Both the position numbers and the translations under genes were made by a program. The notes under the pieces were generated by a model. That model searched no databases, was not told the origin of the DNA, and was given only the letters and a program-made list of their open reading frames with translations. From Tipula vernalis (Eukaryota > Arthropoda > Insecta > Diptera > Tipulidae), in contig OY282560.1 of the NCBI GenBank assembly GCA_958295665.1, positions 195,171,011 through 195,235,010 of the forward strand: a stretch of DNA of 64,000 nucleotides, written 5' to 3'. Shown one piece after another: positions 34,672 to 46,249 of the stretch (positions are counted from its first letter, which is position 1; every line of letters starts with the position of its first letter).

Positions 34672-36195
34672 CTACTTCGATGTTTTCGATGCTGATAGTG
34701 GGTTTTTCTGGCAACATTTTCCTATAATGATGCTGATGATCGTAGTAATAATTATATAGGTGGTATAATTATGGTAGTGTTGGTGAGATGTTTTAGTATG
34801 TAATAATTGTATGTCCTCTATATTTTTTAACGTTTTCTCGCGAAGTTCTGGTAAGCTGGATTCTTGGAAAATGTTTGTGATATTTACATCATTATATGGT
34901 TGTAGGATTTGCAAATTCTCCTGAATTTGTATTGAAGTGATGTTGAATGTTGTTCCGTTTAGTATTACAGAACAATTTTAATATTGTAATAATTTTACTC
35001 CTTTTATAGATCTTCCTCTATAAAGATGTTGTTTGCATGTTGTTTTAAGTGTTACCTAATTTTTCGATTCTACGTAGATTTATCCTGGTGTTATTTCCTT
35101 AATTTCATCTTGGATTTCTTTTTGAATTAAGGTACATTTTGTTGGGATGTTTTGTATGATGTCCGGTATACAGCTTTTAATTTTCGTAATTTCGTTTTTT
35201 CGGCAATATTTGATTCCTTCTATCTCAGTGCATTGGTTTATCAAGAAATAATAGTTATGTTCATTTAGGATTATGTTAGGATAGGGAATTTCAATTACAT
35301 AGGTGTAATTTATAGGTAATGAATATAGGTTATAATGATCATAAATTTCCGGATGAAAGGTTGGTATTTTTATGGAAAATATTAGTTGGGTGTTATTAAA
35401 GTATGCTTGAATATTGATAATCTCGAAAATGTATTCATCTGATATAAATTTTACGTTATATTTAATTAGTTCGGTTTTAATAATATCTATTTTGTGATTA
35501 TTGAGAATGTGACGTGAAATTAATTTTTGTTTGGATAAGCCTATTGCATCTTCTATATTTAATATGTGTTCGTTCATAACGTCTATATTATAGTTTATAC
35601 TGTTTAAATTTTGATAGATTTGAATTATTGTTATAGAATTATGAGTTATATTTTCTAAACTTCTAATATTAAATTCTACGTTTTTAGTTTGATCGCCGAC
35701 AAATTTTTGAATGGCATTAAATCTATCGATCATGCCTTTATTTAGCGTTATTTGTTTTTCATTTTGTTCTTTAATTAAGTTTTCGTTACGATTTATATTT
35801 TCTAAATTTTTTCCTATTTCTTCATAATCTTCTTGATCTTGGTTTCCTGTAATTGCTTTAATTATGTTTCCTAAGCCATTAATTAATCCGCGTTTTGCTC
35901 TTGTTTTGATAGGTTTCAGGTGGTAGAAATTATCTAGAAGGTTTTTAAATTTATTGCTATTGATTTTTAATTGTTCTCTAAAAAAATGTTTATTTTTGGC
36001 TTGAATTCCTTTCTTAAGTGAATCTATACTTTTTCCTATATTTACTATATTATACTCATAACTGTCTAGATTTATTACATGTAAAATTCTGGAATATGAA
36101 TCTATTATTCTCGCGTTACCAGTTTGGATTGGTAATACACATTTGTTGTCGTCGTAGTCAGTTATTGTCAGTCCTTTTGTTGATTGGATCAGCAA
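34672..36195 (-). pseudogene. Errantivirus B env
   Basis: The main open frame (36195-35080, 371 codons) contains a furin-like RAKR site followed by GLINGLGNIIKAITG, a plausible fusion-peptide start. A long region rich in Asn, Ile and heptad-like spacing comes next. In the same frame beyond three stops (the first TAA at 35080-35082), a membrane segment (YIIITTIISIIIG) and tail lie at 34914-34672. Its 5' end overlaps the integrase frame, and TTTATTACAG just upstream on the minus strand could be a splice acceptor for a subgenomic mRNA. The three stops make it a broken envelope gene. Confidence 0.88.
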
Positions 36196-39100
36196 CCTGT
36201 AATAAATGTTTGATTTTATTTTTATGAGTTTTTCCTCTTTTGGTAAAAATTGTGATTTTATTGTTTTTAGTAACTTGTTCTTTTGAACATTTCTTTGCTA
36301 ACTTGTTTCTACGGTTATCTTTTATATAAACTGTCTGTCCATCTATATAGTCAGGTGGTTTAGTCCGTTGAGGATTTTCCGTTTCTAATATTTGATCTTT
36401 AATTCGTGAATTACGATGTTTAATTAAATTTAGGAGTTTATCATAGTTCTTTTTATGATGTTCTATATATTCTTGTTTTGAGGTAAAGTCTCCTTGATAA
36501 TTAAATGGGGTATTTTGATTAATATGCCCATGAATTAATTCAAATGGTGTATATTTGGTTGTTGAGTGAATAGCATTATTATAGGTAATAATACTTTCGC
36601 TCATTATTGGGTCTGAATCCTTTTTTGAATCCTTAGAATAGATCACCCTGTAAATTTCCGTTAAGGTAGAGTGAAACCGTTCAACGGGTGAATTACCTGT
36701 CGAGTTTCTAGCACAAGTGTAATGTACTTTAATATTGTTTAGAACACAATATTCTTTAAAGATTTTCGTTACGAACTCAATTCCATTGTCAGACACTATT
36801 TTGTCGGGAATTCCGTGGTGGGATACGTAAACTTGAAATTGTTTTATTACGTCTTGGTTGTCTCGTTTTAATAGTGGTAAGGCTTGACCAAATTTAGAAA
36901 ATTTGTCTAAGATAGTTAAATAAGTTTTATTGTTTATAGCATATATGTCTATATGTACTATTTGGAAAGGTCGAGAAGGGTCTTCGGTTTTTCAAATTTT
37001 ATTTTTTGTTGGTTTCTGTTGTATTTCATTGTCTGGCAAACTTCACATTTGTTTGCAATAGCGTTGACAATATTCCTCATGTTAGGAAAATACACAGTCC
37101 TTTTTAAATGCGATACTGTTTCCCAGATACCTCTATGATTATTTAAGTGATGATAATTTAAAACTAAATGTTTTTGTTCTATTTCGTCTTCTATGTCCTT
37201 TATTAACAAATTACTTTTTACTAACTTTTTTTTACCGTCGTTAAATTCTAGTGTGTATAGTCGGTTGATTTGTGTAGTAATCGTGGGGTTACACATCAGT
37301 CCGGTTAATGTATTAGGTCGTATGTATTCATTGAATATTTGTCTCAGTATCGTGTCGTTAAAGTCAATGTGGCGTATTGTCCAACGTCTTTTTTTCGTAT
37401 GTAGTATTCTAAATTGAACATCTATTTGGGTTCTTTTTGAATCGAACTCTAATATAATTTAACGATTAAATTCGTTAATACTGCATTCAGCTGTAGGTAT
37501 TGATTCTCGTTGTTGATTTTGGATTTCACTTCGGATGTCATCTTGCGAATCTGTAGAAGAACATGTTTTGCCTACAGAGTTTGTATTAATTTCATTTTCT
37601 GGAATAATTCTAGATAATGCGTCAGCATTCGTATTTTTACTTCCCTTTTTATAATTGATTTCGTAGTCAAACTCTTCTAGTTTGAGACGCCAACGAATCA
37701 ATTTACTATTAGGTTCTTTTAAACTAAAGAGCCATGTGAGAGGTTTGTGATCGGTGATGATCTGAAATTTACGTCCGAATAAATAAGGACGGAAGTATTT
37801 ACATGCCCATACTATGGCAAGTAATTCTTTTTCGATCGTTGAATAGTTTTGTTCAGTTACCGTTAAGGTTCGAGAAGCGTAACATATAGGTTTGTCTTGG
37901 CCTATTATGCCCTGGCTTAATACTGCTCCTCATGCTACATTTGAAGCATCGGTTGTGAGTATGAATAGTTTTGTAAAATCGGGATATTGTAGTATAGGAT
38001 CTTCTATTAATAATTTTTTACAATATTCGAAACAGTTGGTAAATTCCTCATTTAAGATTATCTTTTTGTCTTTTCGGAGACATGCTGTTAAAGGTTTTGT
38101 AATGTCAGCGAAGTCTTTAAAGAATTTTCTGTAATATCCCAATAATCCTAGAAAACTTTTTATTTGTTTCTCGGTCTTGGGTATAGGGATATTTTGAATT
38201 GCTCTGATTTTATCCGGATTGGGCTTTACTCCATCAGTTGTTATTGTGTGTCCCAAAAAGGCGATTTCTTTATGGAGAAACTCACTTTTATCCATTTGTA
38301 TTTTTAAATTGGCTTGAGTTAATCTGTTGAATACTTGTTGGAGACTTTCGATGTGTTCCTGTAAACTTGTACTGAAGATAACGATATCATCCATATAACA
38401 AAGGCAAACTTTTCCTTGAAGTTCCTTTAACACGTTGTCCATCACTCGTTGAAAGGTGGACGGTGCGTTTTTTAAACCGAAAGGCATCCTTACGTATTCA
38501 TAGTGACCATATTCAACAGTAAATGCCGTTTTAGGAATATCTTTCTGTTCAACTTCAATTTGATGGAATCCTGATGCAAGGTCAAGTGTCATAAAATACA
38601 TACACTTACCAATTGGTTGCAAGTTTATCGAGGATTTCAGTAATATTTGGCAACGGGTATCTATTGTCGATAGTTTGCTCGTTTAACTTGCGGTAATCAA
38701 CCACAAGCCGCCATTTTAATTTACCACTGGCATCGGCTTTCTTTGGCACGATCCAAATGGGAGAAGACCAGGGAGAGTAGCTTGGTCTGATTATACCTTG
38801 ATCAAGCAATTTTGTTATTTGTGATTTTACCTCTTCTTTGTGAATTTCTGAATATTGATAACTTTTCACAAATATTGGTTTTTCATTATTTATCTCAATT
38901 TTATGTTTTACCTGATTGGTAAAAGTTAATTGTTGGTCTTCTTTTTGGAATAGGTGTTTGTATGCATTGCATAATTTTAGAATTTCTTTCCTTTCTTCAC
39001 CGTTAAGGTGAGATGTTCTAATCAGATTAGAATTGGGATCTTTGTTTTCTTCTGAAGAAAACGAATGATTTAACTCAATGTTGTAGTTATTCAAAGATTC

Positions 39101-39697
39101 GGTTAGTAAAGGTTGTTCTATTACAAATTCCTTTGATTGATTGGAGAAATTAATTACTTCGATAGGTGATAGTCCATTGTATGCGTTATAGATTCCTTCG
39201 ACAATAACTAAACCTTCTTGAATGTTGATAGGTTTAATGTATATTTCGCCATTTTCTCTATCTACGGGAATATTGAAAACTTGTTTAGATCTAGGTCCTA
39301 TTGAAAATACCTGGGTAGTGATATTAGAGAAATTTAGAGGAATACAAGCGCTAGGTGCTTCTAGAATTGAATTTTGAAAATTAATCTTTGCATTAAATTT
39401 TTGAAGAGTTTCCAAGCCTATTAACCCGTCGAAATACTCATGAAATTTAAACAAGAGGAATTCTATAGGTTCTCTAGTCTTGAATTCCATTAATCCTTTA
39501 AAGGTTATGGCATCATTAATTTGGTGTTCCTTAAAGAGTGTTTTCACTTTGATAGGGGGAATATTTTCTATTCGTTTAGGATGAATATGGATTGGACTGA
39601 TAAAGTTCTTATTTGCACCAGTGTCGATAAGAAATTTCAAGATTTTTGAAGGACTAAATTTGATAAAAATGAATGGTAGGGCGGAATTTTGGAGTTT
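36158..39697 (-). pseudogene. Errantivirus B pol: protease, RT, RNase H, integrase
   Basis: Pol overlaps the end of gag in the -1 frame, as is usual for errantiviruses. Protease shows LIDTGANKN near 39615. RT has [24 protein letters not shown] and the catalytic CYMDDIVIF near 38400, all intact. RNase H shows LTTDAS and ITDHKPLTW. Integrase has an HHCC finger (HLVLNYHHLNNHRG...CEVCQ) and the D,D,E residues in VHIDIYAIN, VSDNGIEF and NSPVERFHS. The lesions are a frameshift near 38610, TGA at 37930-37932, TAA at 37459-37461 and a frameshift near 36970. Confidence 0.92.
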
Positions 39698-39699
39698 GT

Positions 39700-41112
39700 T
39701 CAGTTGGATGAATCCAACTGATCCGAGGCTTCTTGACGAAAATCCTCTTCCTCGATTTCTGGTTCTTGTGAGTAATCGTACTCACTATAATTATTCTCAT
39801 CATGATGATCGAGATTGGGGTAATAATTTACGTTATTCTGCTCCTGGTTATTTGGGTTATCGGAGTCTTGATTTTCTATATTATATAATTCTTGTGACTG
39901 GAATCTAGGTGGTCCAGTAGGTTGGAAGAAATTTTTGTTTTGATTGTATTGTGGTTGTTGTTGGTACCGTGTAGGTGGAGAGTATTTGTTTGGATGGGAT
40001 GTGGTATCCATCGGTTCGAATTTCCTAGTTTCTTGTGGAATTTTATTGTATTGTATTGGAGGTTTATTGAAAGGTTGGGAAAAATTGTTTCTGTTGGGTA
40101 CAGTAAAATTCGGATTTGGATTTGGATTTGGATTCCCGAATGGGCTATTATTGAATGGCTTATGATTATAATATTGGGGTTTAAAATTTTAGAATCGGGG
40201 TTGATAAGGTGGTTGAGAATGGAAAGGTCTTGGAGGTAATAATGGTTGAAAATTTCGGATAGGTAAAGGTGGTTGCAAAGGTTTTCTAGGGAGTATTGTT
40301 TGATAGCTAGATCTTTTTGCATATTGAATATTCTGTTCCTTTAAACAATATTGGAATGCTTCTTGAATATCGCTAGGTTGCATGGCTCTAACCATAGAAC
40401 CTAAAGGTTCTCTTAGACCTATAAGAAATGTAGACAGACACATTTCTTTAAATAAACTATTTTTTGTTCCAATTACAATTACGTTAGACTAATTTATTTT
40501 AGTAAAATTGATCATTGTAGATTGTAGGTCTATTATTTTCGAATAATAGTCCTCAATCGTATTACCCTGTTGGTTGATTGAATGTAAATCTCTAATTAGA
40601 TTTATTTCAGATCTTTTGTCAGCATAGTGACTCACTAGATTTTCCCGTATAGTATCCCAATTTAGGGGCGTCCCATACATATTTAATACTTCGTTGGCTT
40701 CCCCAACGATCTTGTTTCTAATAGCTCTTAATAAAATTCGTGTACATGGTACACCACTAATTTCGTCGCAAATATCTAAAATTTCGTTTACATTTTCTAT
40801 GAATTCGAAAAGTGTATGACGATTTCCGTCATATTTCGGCAGATCCTTTACGGCATCTGGTATTCTTAAACTATTATTTAATTTGCTTATATTTTGTTCT
40901 GGGCATCTTGCACCTTCATTTTCATGTAACGACATGTTACTAATTTTTATACTTTTAAACTTATTGATTAAATTTTCTAACTTTTTTTCATCAACAATGG
41001 AACAGATCTCGTATGTTACTAAACTATTCTCAGAAACCGTGAGATTAAAATTTTTGAGATTATTATATTTTGATGATATAGGGAATGTTAATAATTTAAT
41101 GGGTTTGAACAC
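39700..41112 (-). pseudogene. Errantivirus B gag
   Basis: A single frame of about 471 codons runs from 41112 to 39700, broken by TAG at 40489-40491 and TAA at 40189-40191. The first part has LPKYDGNRHTLFEFIENVN and LWDTIREN-like capsid features. The C-terminal third is rich in Pro, Gln and Asn and ends acidic (EPEIEEEDFRQEASDQ). No zinc knuckle is seen, as in other errantivirus gags. Except for the two stops the frame is clean. Confidence 0.9.
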
Positions 41113-41235
41113 AATATATTATTTAACTTGACTCACCAGATTACTATGATGTGATGAATCATCCCTCGACTTTGAAATACACGAACTTGTTGAAATATCG
41201 ATTTGTTTGCTGCAACTTTTCTTATTTTCACCAAA

Positions 41236-41279
<44 letters not shown>

Positions 41280-41586
41280 TTTATTTTATTTTGTATATAT
41301 ATTTTTCACTAAATCACTTTTTATTATGTGATTGGTATTTTTATTAAATACCCGATATTCACTTTTTATTAAGCGATTGGTACTTTCACTATATACTGAT
41401 ATTCCCTCAGTATGGAAACTTATTTTTCCTCGAAGAGCACACTAATTAACACTTAATGTTATTTTTCACTTTTAAATTTTTTCGTAAATTGTTAATATAC
41501 CGTTAACAATTTTCGCGTAATTACTTGCGAATTCACTTCGTGTATTATATGGATCTATTAAAATAAATCCTACTACCGACTGCGCC
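41113..41586 (-). promoter_or_regulatory. Errantivirus B leader with primer binding site
   Basis: The leader between the 5' LTR and gag holds the primer binding site at 41572-41587. On the minus strand this is TGGCGCAGTCGGTAG, which matches the complement of an insect tRNA-Ser 3' end over 15 bases, with its first T shared with the LTR end. A (TA)n microsatellite lies at about 41240-41275. A pair of related CACTTTTTATTA(T/A)G(T/C)GATTGGTA phrases is at 41315 and 41360. Confidence 0.85.
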
Positions 41587-42074
41587 AGTTACGTTCTGCA
41601 GTTGTGGACTTATAAAAAACACTTTATAATTTTATGTTGAACGTTTTAATTTATTTTTAGTAGTTAGATGTTGGTTGTTCAAAGTCTTATAATAATCTAA
41701 CTTCTTTTATATTCTTTAAAATATTTACAGTTAACAATCATGCAAAATAATATGATGCGATATAATAAAAATAAAGATAACAAATAATAATGAACAAGTG
41801 TTCATTGTGATTTTAAATATAAAGATAAAAAAGACTACAAAGAGAAATGAACAAGTGTTCATTTCGATAACTGCTAAAATGCAATTTTATCATTTAATAA
41901 AAGTAAGAAATTTGGATTATAAATATTATGGTAAGTAAGATAACAAATCTGATTCCTCTTCGAAATGTTTGTTATGTTAAAGATAAATGGTTTGCATTGT
42001 GCTACAATGTATTTATGATACAATGTATGATTATTATGTTGTTGTTATAGTGGGTGAAGTCGTCGGACGTAACT
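41587..42074 (-). repeat. Errantivirus B 5' LTR
   Basis: This is the second 488-bp LTR. Its minus-strand start, AGTTACGTCCGACGAC, abuts the CGCG duplication at 42075-42078, and its end meets the tRNA-Ser primer site. Confidence 0.95.
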
Positions 42075-42078
42075 CGCG

Positions 42079-43300
42079 CTGGAACGTAGCGGGACCATTT
42101 TTTAAGCCGAAAGGCATTCTGAAGAATTCAAAATGACCCTTTCCGGTTGAAAATGTATTTTTTTCCCTAAACTTTTCGTCCATTGGAATCTGGTGAAAGT
42201 CAGACTTTAGATCCAATGTTGAAAAGTATACCGACTTTCCTAAACTGTCCAATATTTCCTCGATCTGGGGGATTGGAAACCTGTCGTCTACCGTTTTCTC
42301 GTTTAGCTTACGATAGTCAATCACGACTCTTATTTTCCCTTTCCCCGAGGCATCCGTTTTTTTTTGGGACCATCCGAATTGGAGAGAAGTATGGAATTTT
42401 TCAATTACGGATTATTCCGCTATCCAACATTTCCTGTATCTGTTCTTCAACATCTTTTTTAAGGTGTTGTGGGTATCTATACTTAATTTTTTGCTACTAT
42501 ATTTTGTATTCTTACTACTATAATTTTGTGTTTAATAATTGTGGTTGATGACAGTTTCTCATTCTGTCTCAACAATACTGCTTGATTTTTGAAAATTGTG
42601 TTAATTAAAATGTTCTTTTCTTTTTCGGTTAGGTGTTCCGTCCGGATTATGTTTTCGATAGTTTTTCTATCAATTATTTTGTTATCACAACCCGGAATTG
42701 GTTTTAGTGTTTCAAAATTAGTTACTTCCAATTTCAATTTTGGAAGTTTTTCCGGTAGATCTGGGCTATCTGTTAACACTCTTACTGTCGTCTTGAAATT
42801 GTTAGCTTGGTATAAACCCGGCTGAATAGTTATATCTTTGTTTAATTTTTCGAACCCTGAGACCAACCAGTCGCCGTTCTCTGAGGTATCTACATATGGT
42901 GACAATGTGATTATAAAAGTTTTCTTCTGGTTAATATCTGCCAAACTTGTAAGTGTGATTGTTTAACAAAATTGAATACGATTTATAATCAATATTGGCG
43001 TTTTTTTTTCGCTATTGATTCGGAACCCAATACTCCGTCCAAAAATTTGTGGAAATTTAACTCATAATAATTTTGAATTGGTAGATTATTGCCTAGTTAA
43101 TTGATTTTGGACTTTTTATCAATTTTGTGAGTGCCTAAAAGGTTTCTAACTATTGTTTTACTACTATTGTTTGTCGAATTGGTTTCTACTGAATTTCGAG
43201 GTATGATTCCTGGCTTAATGATGTTTTTGTTAGCGCCAGTATTAATCGAAAGTGTTATTGTGCGTTTCAATTGTTCGCTATAACACTTTAAATATGGAAG
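42079..43300 (-). pseudogene. Errantivirus A protease and RT N-terminal part
   Basis: Near 43243 the protease active site reads LSINTGANKN, where family members have Asp at the position of the first Asn. This is a G-to-A change that removes the catalytic residue. A 153-codon spacer follows at 42944-42483, and then the RT fingers and palm: [29 protein letters not shown] and [16 protein letters not shown]. The frame then runs into element B at 42078 and continues at 34116. There are several frame breaks around 42325-42480 and a stop near 43095. Confidence 0.88.
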
Positions 43301-43305
43301 AAAAT

Positions 43306-44110
43306 TTAATCTTCCGTGTCGGAGTTCAGGCTTGCTTGAAAATTTTCTTCCTGATACTCCTGTGAGTAATCATTATCCAAAAGTGATGGCAAAGATTTTT
43401 CAGCATCCTGTGCGACCTCATGGTTATTTATGACTTTTTTATTAAAAGTATTTCTGGATCTCATTGAGATATCCACATCCATAGGGATGGGCTTTTCTTT
43501 CACTGAGTACGTTTTTCTTTCGTTCGTTGGGTTGAACTGACTGTTTCTTGGTTGGTTTCCGTTACAAATCATTTGTTTTTGTAACCCAAATTGGGGATTA
43601 AATTGGTTCGATTGCTTTTTTAACTCGTTGCAATTAAACTTGCACAAGATAGCATAAGCTTTCTCTATTCCTTTAGGTTTCGCAGCTTGAGCATAACCAA
43701 AGTACGGTTTTCTCAAGCCTGAAATAATGGCGGCTAACGCATCTTCATCTATAAATGCGTTAATTGCAGGCCACGAATCATTATAGAATTGATTTTTCTT
43801 TTCAATTTTCATTATTTTGAAAATACTTATACGTTTAGTATGTGTTCAAGAAATTAATTACACCATCCAAGCAGCTACTTGGGACAAATATTTACCAATT
43901 TGTGGCCCATCGGTTTCTTATAATACTTCCATTTACTTAAAATATTGATGGTGGAATCCGCTTTTATGATTTCATTCAAGCGGTAGTTTTTTGTTACTTG
44001 CCAATGGTGCTCTAGTTCAGCCCATGAACAATTGTCTGTGAAAATAGCCTCCAATTGATCTGTTATGTTGGTTTCCGATGGTGCTAATTTTATAGACGAT
44101 ATTTAAATTT
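43306..44110 (-). pseudogene. Errantivirus A gag
   Basis: The clear frame is 43812-43306 (168 codons): FYNDSWPAINAFIDEDALAA, LCKFNCNELKKQSNQ, and an acidic end (YSQEYQEENFQASLN) resembling the end of gag B. Upstream to about 44110, shifted frames read KLAPSETNITDQLEAIFTDN and CSWAELEHHWQVTKNYRLNE. The protease of element A lies in the -1 frame relative to this gag. No start codon or leader is found beyond 44110, so the 5' end is lost. Confidence 0.82.
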
Positions 44111-44242
44111 GCAATCATAATTTCAGTTAATTATTAAATAAATTTTAATTCTAACTTAGTTGAACATTATTACTTTGGTCGAAGTTGTCTGTTTTTAATG
44201 AATAGTTTCGTTTCAAAAGAATTCCACTACATTTTTTTTCAT

Positions 44243-44281
44243 AATATTTTGATTCAGGAGAAACTCCAGAATCAAAATATT
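44243..44281. repeat. 13-bp perfect inverted repeat
   Basis: AATATTTTGATTC (44243-44255) and GAATCAAAATATT (44269-44281) can form a hairpin with a 13-base loop. It lies just upstream of the Helitron coding relic. Whether it belongs to the Helitron is unclear. Confidence 0.6.
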
Positions 44282-44429
44282 TTCTACTAAATATGAGAGC
44301 GTACAATGCTTGCTTTCAAATGACAACATTTAGCGCTATTTCTATGGGCAGTGAGGAACATTAATTCAATCCTAGTTTTTCGATTAAAGGGCAAGTCTAT
44401 CATAAAGTGTGATCATTGTTGCCATTGCC

Positions 44430-45690
44430 AAATGAATTGGATTAATTTCTGCAAGTGTATTTCACTGGCGACGAACAAACGGAAGTCGATTAACGTTGCG
44501 CAAATAAAAGTGAATTGAGACGAGAAATCATTAAAAAACAGAGGATTCAATTGGTTCACGTAGTCAAAAGAGCACTGGATCGAATGGTATCCGATGAGTA
44601 TAAAGTTGTTATTCGAGCCGGCAAATAACCAGTTGGAGAACAAGAACCTTTATTCAATGCACCTAAATTCAATTAAACAGCCTTTGTAACTGTGGACAGT
44701 GTGCACACAAGTCGTGATATAATTATTTAACGAAGAAGAGGAGGATTACAACGTATTCCAGAAACACATCGTTCTTACGATGTACTTCAATATCCGTTAA
44801 GTTGATATGTACGAAAAATAGAAGCAGAATGAATGAACGGCTATGTTGTCGACATTGGAAGACTGGTGATTTTACCATCAACTTACAAAGGAAATCCACG
44901 ACACAGCACGAGTACATACACGATGCTACGACCTATGTAAGACCTGGTCGCCCTGATACACTCTCTTACAATTCGTCATGTCTAGAGATCAAAAAAGTTC
45001 AGTATAGTTTGGAACCGTTAAATGTTGAATATACACAATCGAATGGCAGAAATGAGGATTACTTCATTTACACAATTCACTTTGGTTACATGAACAAATC
45101 CGTCTAAATAAAATTGATTTGTGTAATTGGAGCAGAATTTCCGAATCTAGAAGCTGATCCAGAATTGTACAATATAATAGTGAAAACCATTGTTCAGGAT
45201 CCATGTAGAAGATTAATTATGAATTCACCATATATGTATAAGTAGACAGGCAAGTATACAAAGGGATATCCAAAATCATATTTGAATGAGACACGAATGG
45301 GAGAAGACGGTTATCCCAAGTACAGAAAATGATCTCTGGAAAATGGTGCTTTTAGTGCCAAAATGGTAGCAGAAATAGCAGTAAAATGTTTTGAATCGGC
45401 TAGGAAAAAATTGGGTTTCTCAATACATGATCGAGAAATTAGAAAATGGTCAACGAGCATATTTTACAGGAGAAACTGCAGAGAGAGTAGGCAGTGAACC
45501 GTCTCTGAATATGTTGTTAACTGCATTTTTCCAACTGTATCAAAGTGATCCATTTGGAAGAAGGTTTTTATGTCGATGTACAATCACTGGCCAAAAATCT
45601 TATGCTTGCATTGAAATCGATTCGATTACACTGTTTAAATTAAAACAAAATATGCCCAGTTTTCTGGCTATAGCACTATGACATTGTTAT
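44430..45690 (+). pseudogene. Helitron Rep/helicase N-terminal relic
   Basis: Shifting frames give LQVYFTGDEQTEVD, RMVSDEYKVVIRAGK, RRGGLQRIPETHRSYDVLQY, TYKGNPRHSTSTYTRCYD-type text, YVRPGRPDTL, NKSV, then IVKTIVQDPCRRLIMNSPYM and GKYTKGYPKSYLNETRMGED. They finally reach LENGQRAYFTGETAER and MLLTAFFQLYQSDPFGRRF. This order matches the Helitron-like N domain and the start of the following region of Helitron Rep/helicase proteins. The rolling-circle and helicase catalytic parts further downstream are not seen. Many frameshifts and stops show great age. Confidence 0.85.
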
Positions 45691-45918
45691 CCAGTTTCAA
45701 TGACAGCAGTTGTAGCAGATATTTCTTTGTCGCTGATGTCCCTTCCAACTATTTTTTCGAAAACATAAAATTTGCTAATCTTTCACAAATTTTCACATTT
45801 ACACCATTGTACGTAAAATAAAAATTTTATAGATACGTAAAAATTTGACGAATTATCACGTAAACAAAACACTAAAAAACGAATTTTTATTGTTAAAACT
45901 TTTCACATACATATAACC

Positions 45919-46249
45919 GACTGGGATTTTGCACAAAAAGCGAGAAGCGAGTTTCTGTCTCTTTTACTCAAACTGAATACGAACACTATTTCGCTTAGTA
46001 GAAATATATTTTATTAGTGTGATCTCAACTAGCTAAAATTAAATGATATTCCATTTCAACTATCATTCGTCTGTGTCTCTCACCAATAAAGGTACGAGGG
46101 CGAAGTGGAGAGAAGGAGATAGCTCTTATACATAATATAATTGACTGAGATCGCAATAGAAAAAGCGACATTGACCGAATGAAATGGACTCCCGCTTTAA
46201 AAAAAAAAAGATAAACTCTCTTCTCGCCTTTTGTGCAAAATTCCATGTC
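45919..46249. mobile_element. MITE, 331 bp
   Basis: Terminal inverted repeats of about 33 bases, GACTGGGATTTTGCACAAAA at the left and the complement GACATGGAATTTTGCACAAA at the right, agree at most positions and continue through (A/G)GCGAGAAG(C/A)GAGTTT. There is no ORF with known motifs inside. The target duplication is not clear, so the superfamily is undetermined. Confidence 0.8.

Larger units (their letters stand above)
34121..42074 (-). mobile_element. Errantivirus B (inner, young), full-length 7.95 kb
   Basis: Two 488-bp LTRs, beginning AGTTACG and ending CGTAACT on either strand, flank gag, pol and env on the minus strand. CGCG stands at 34117-34120 and 42075-42078, a 4-bp target duplication of the alternating pyrimidine-purine type that errantiviruses prefer. 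The LTRs differ at about 5 positions, so insertion is recent. Protease, RT and integrase active sites are kept, but gag, pol and env each contain stops or shifts, so this copy cannot act alone. Confidence 0.96.
30555..44110 (-). mobile_element. Errantivirus A (outer, old), interrupted by B
   Basis: On the minus strand gag, protease, RT, RNase H, integrase and env fragments lie in order from 44.1 to 30.55 kb, interrupted between 42078 and 34117 by element B. Errantiviruses (insect endogenous retroviruses of the gypsy group) carry an env gene after pol, as here. Element A has no recognisable LTR at either end, and its protease and RT active sites are mutated. It is clearly older than B, whose insertion splits its RT codons. 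Confidence 0.9.

Noticed and set aside
35080..36195. Env B as an intact expressed viral envelope gene
   Set aside because: The membrane anchor lies beyond three in-frame stops, so the open part alone would lack its anchor.
41240..41275. (TA)n tract as a promoter or origin
   Set aside because: It is a plain dinucleotide microsatellite in the errantivirus B leader. Nothing ties it to initiation.
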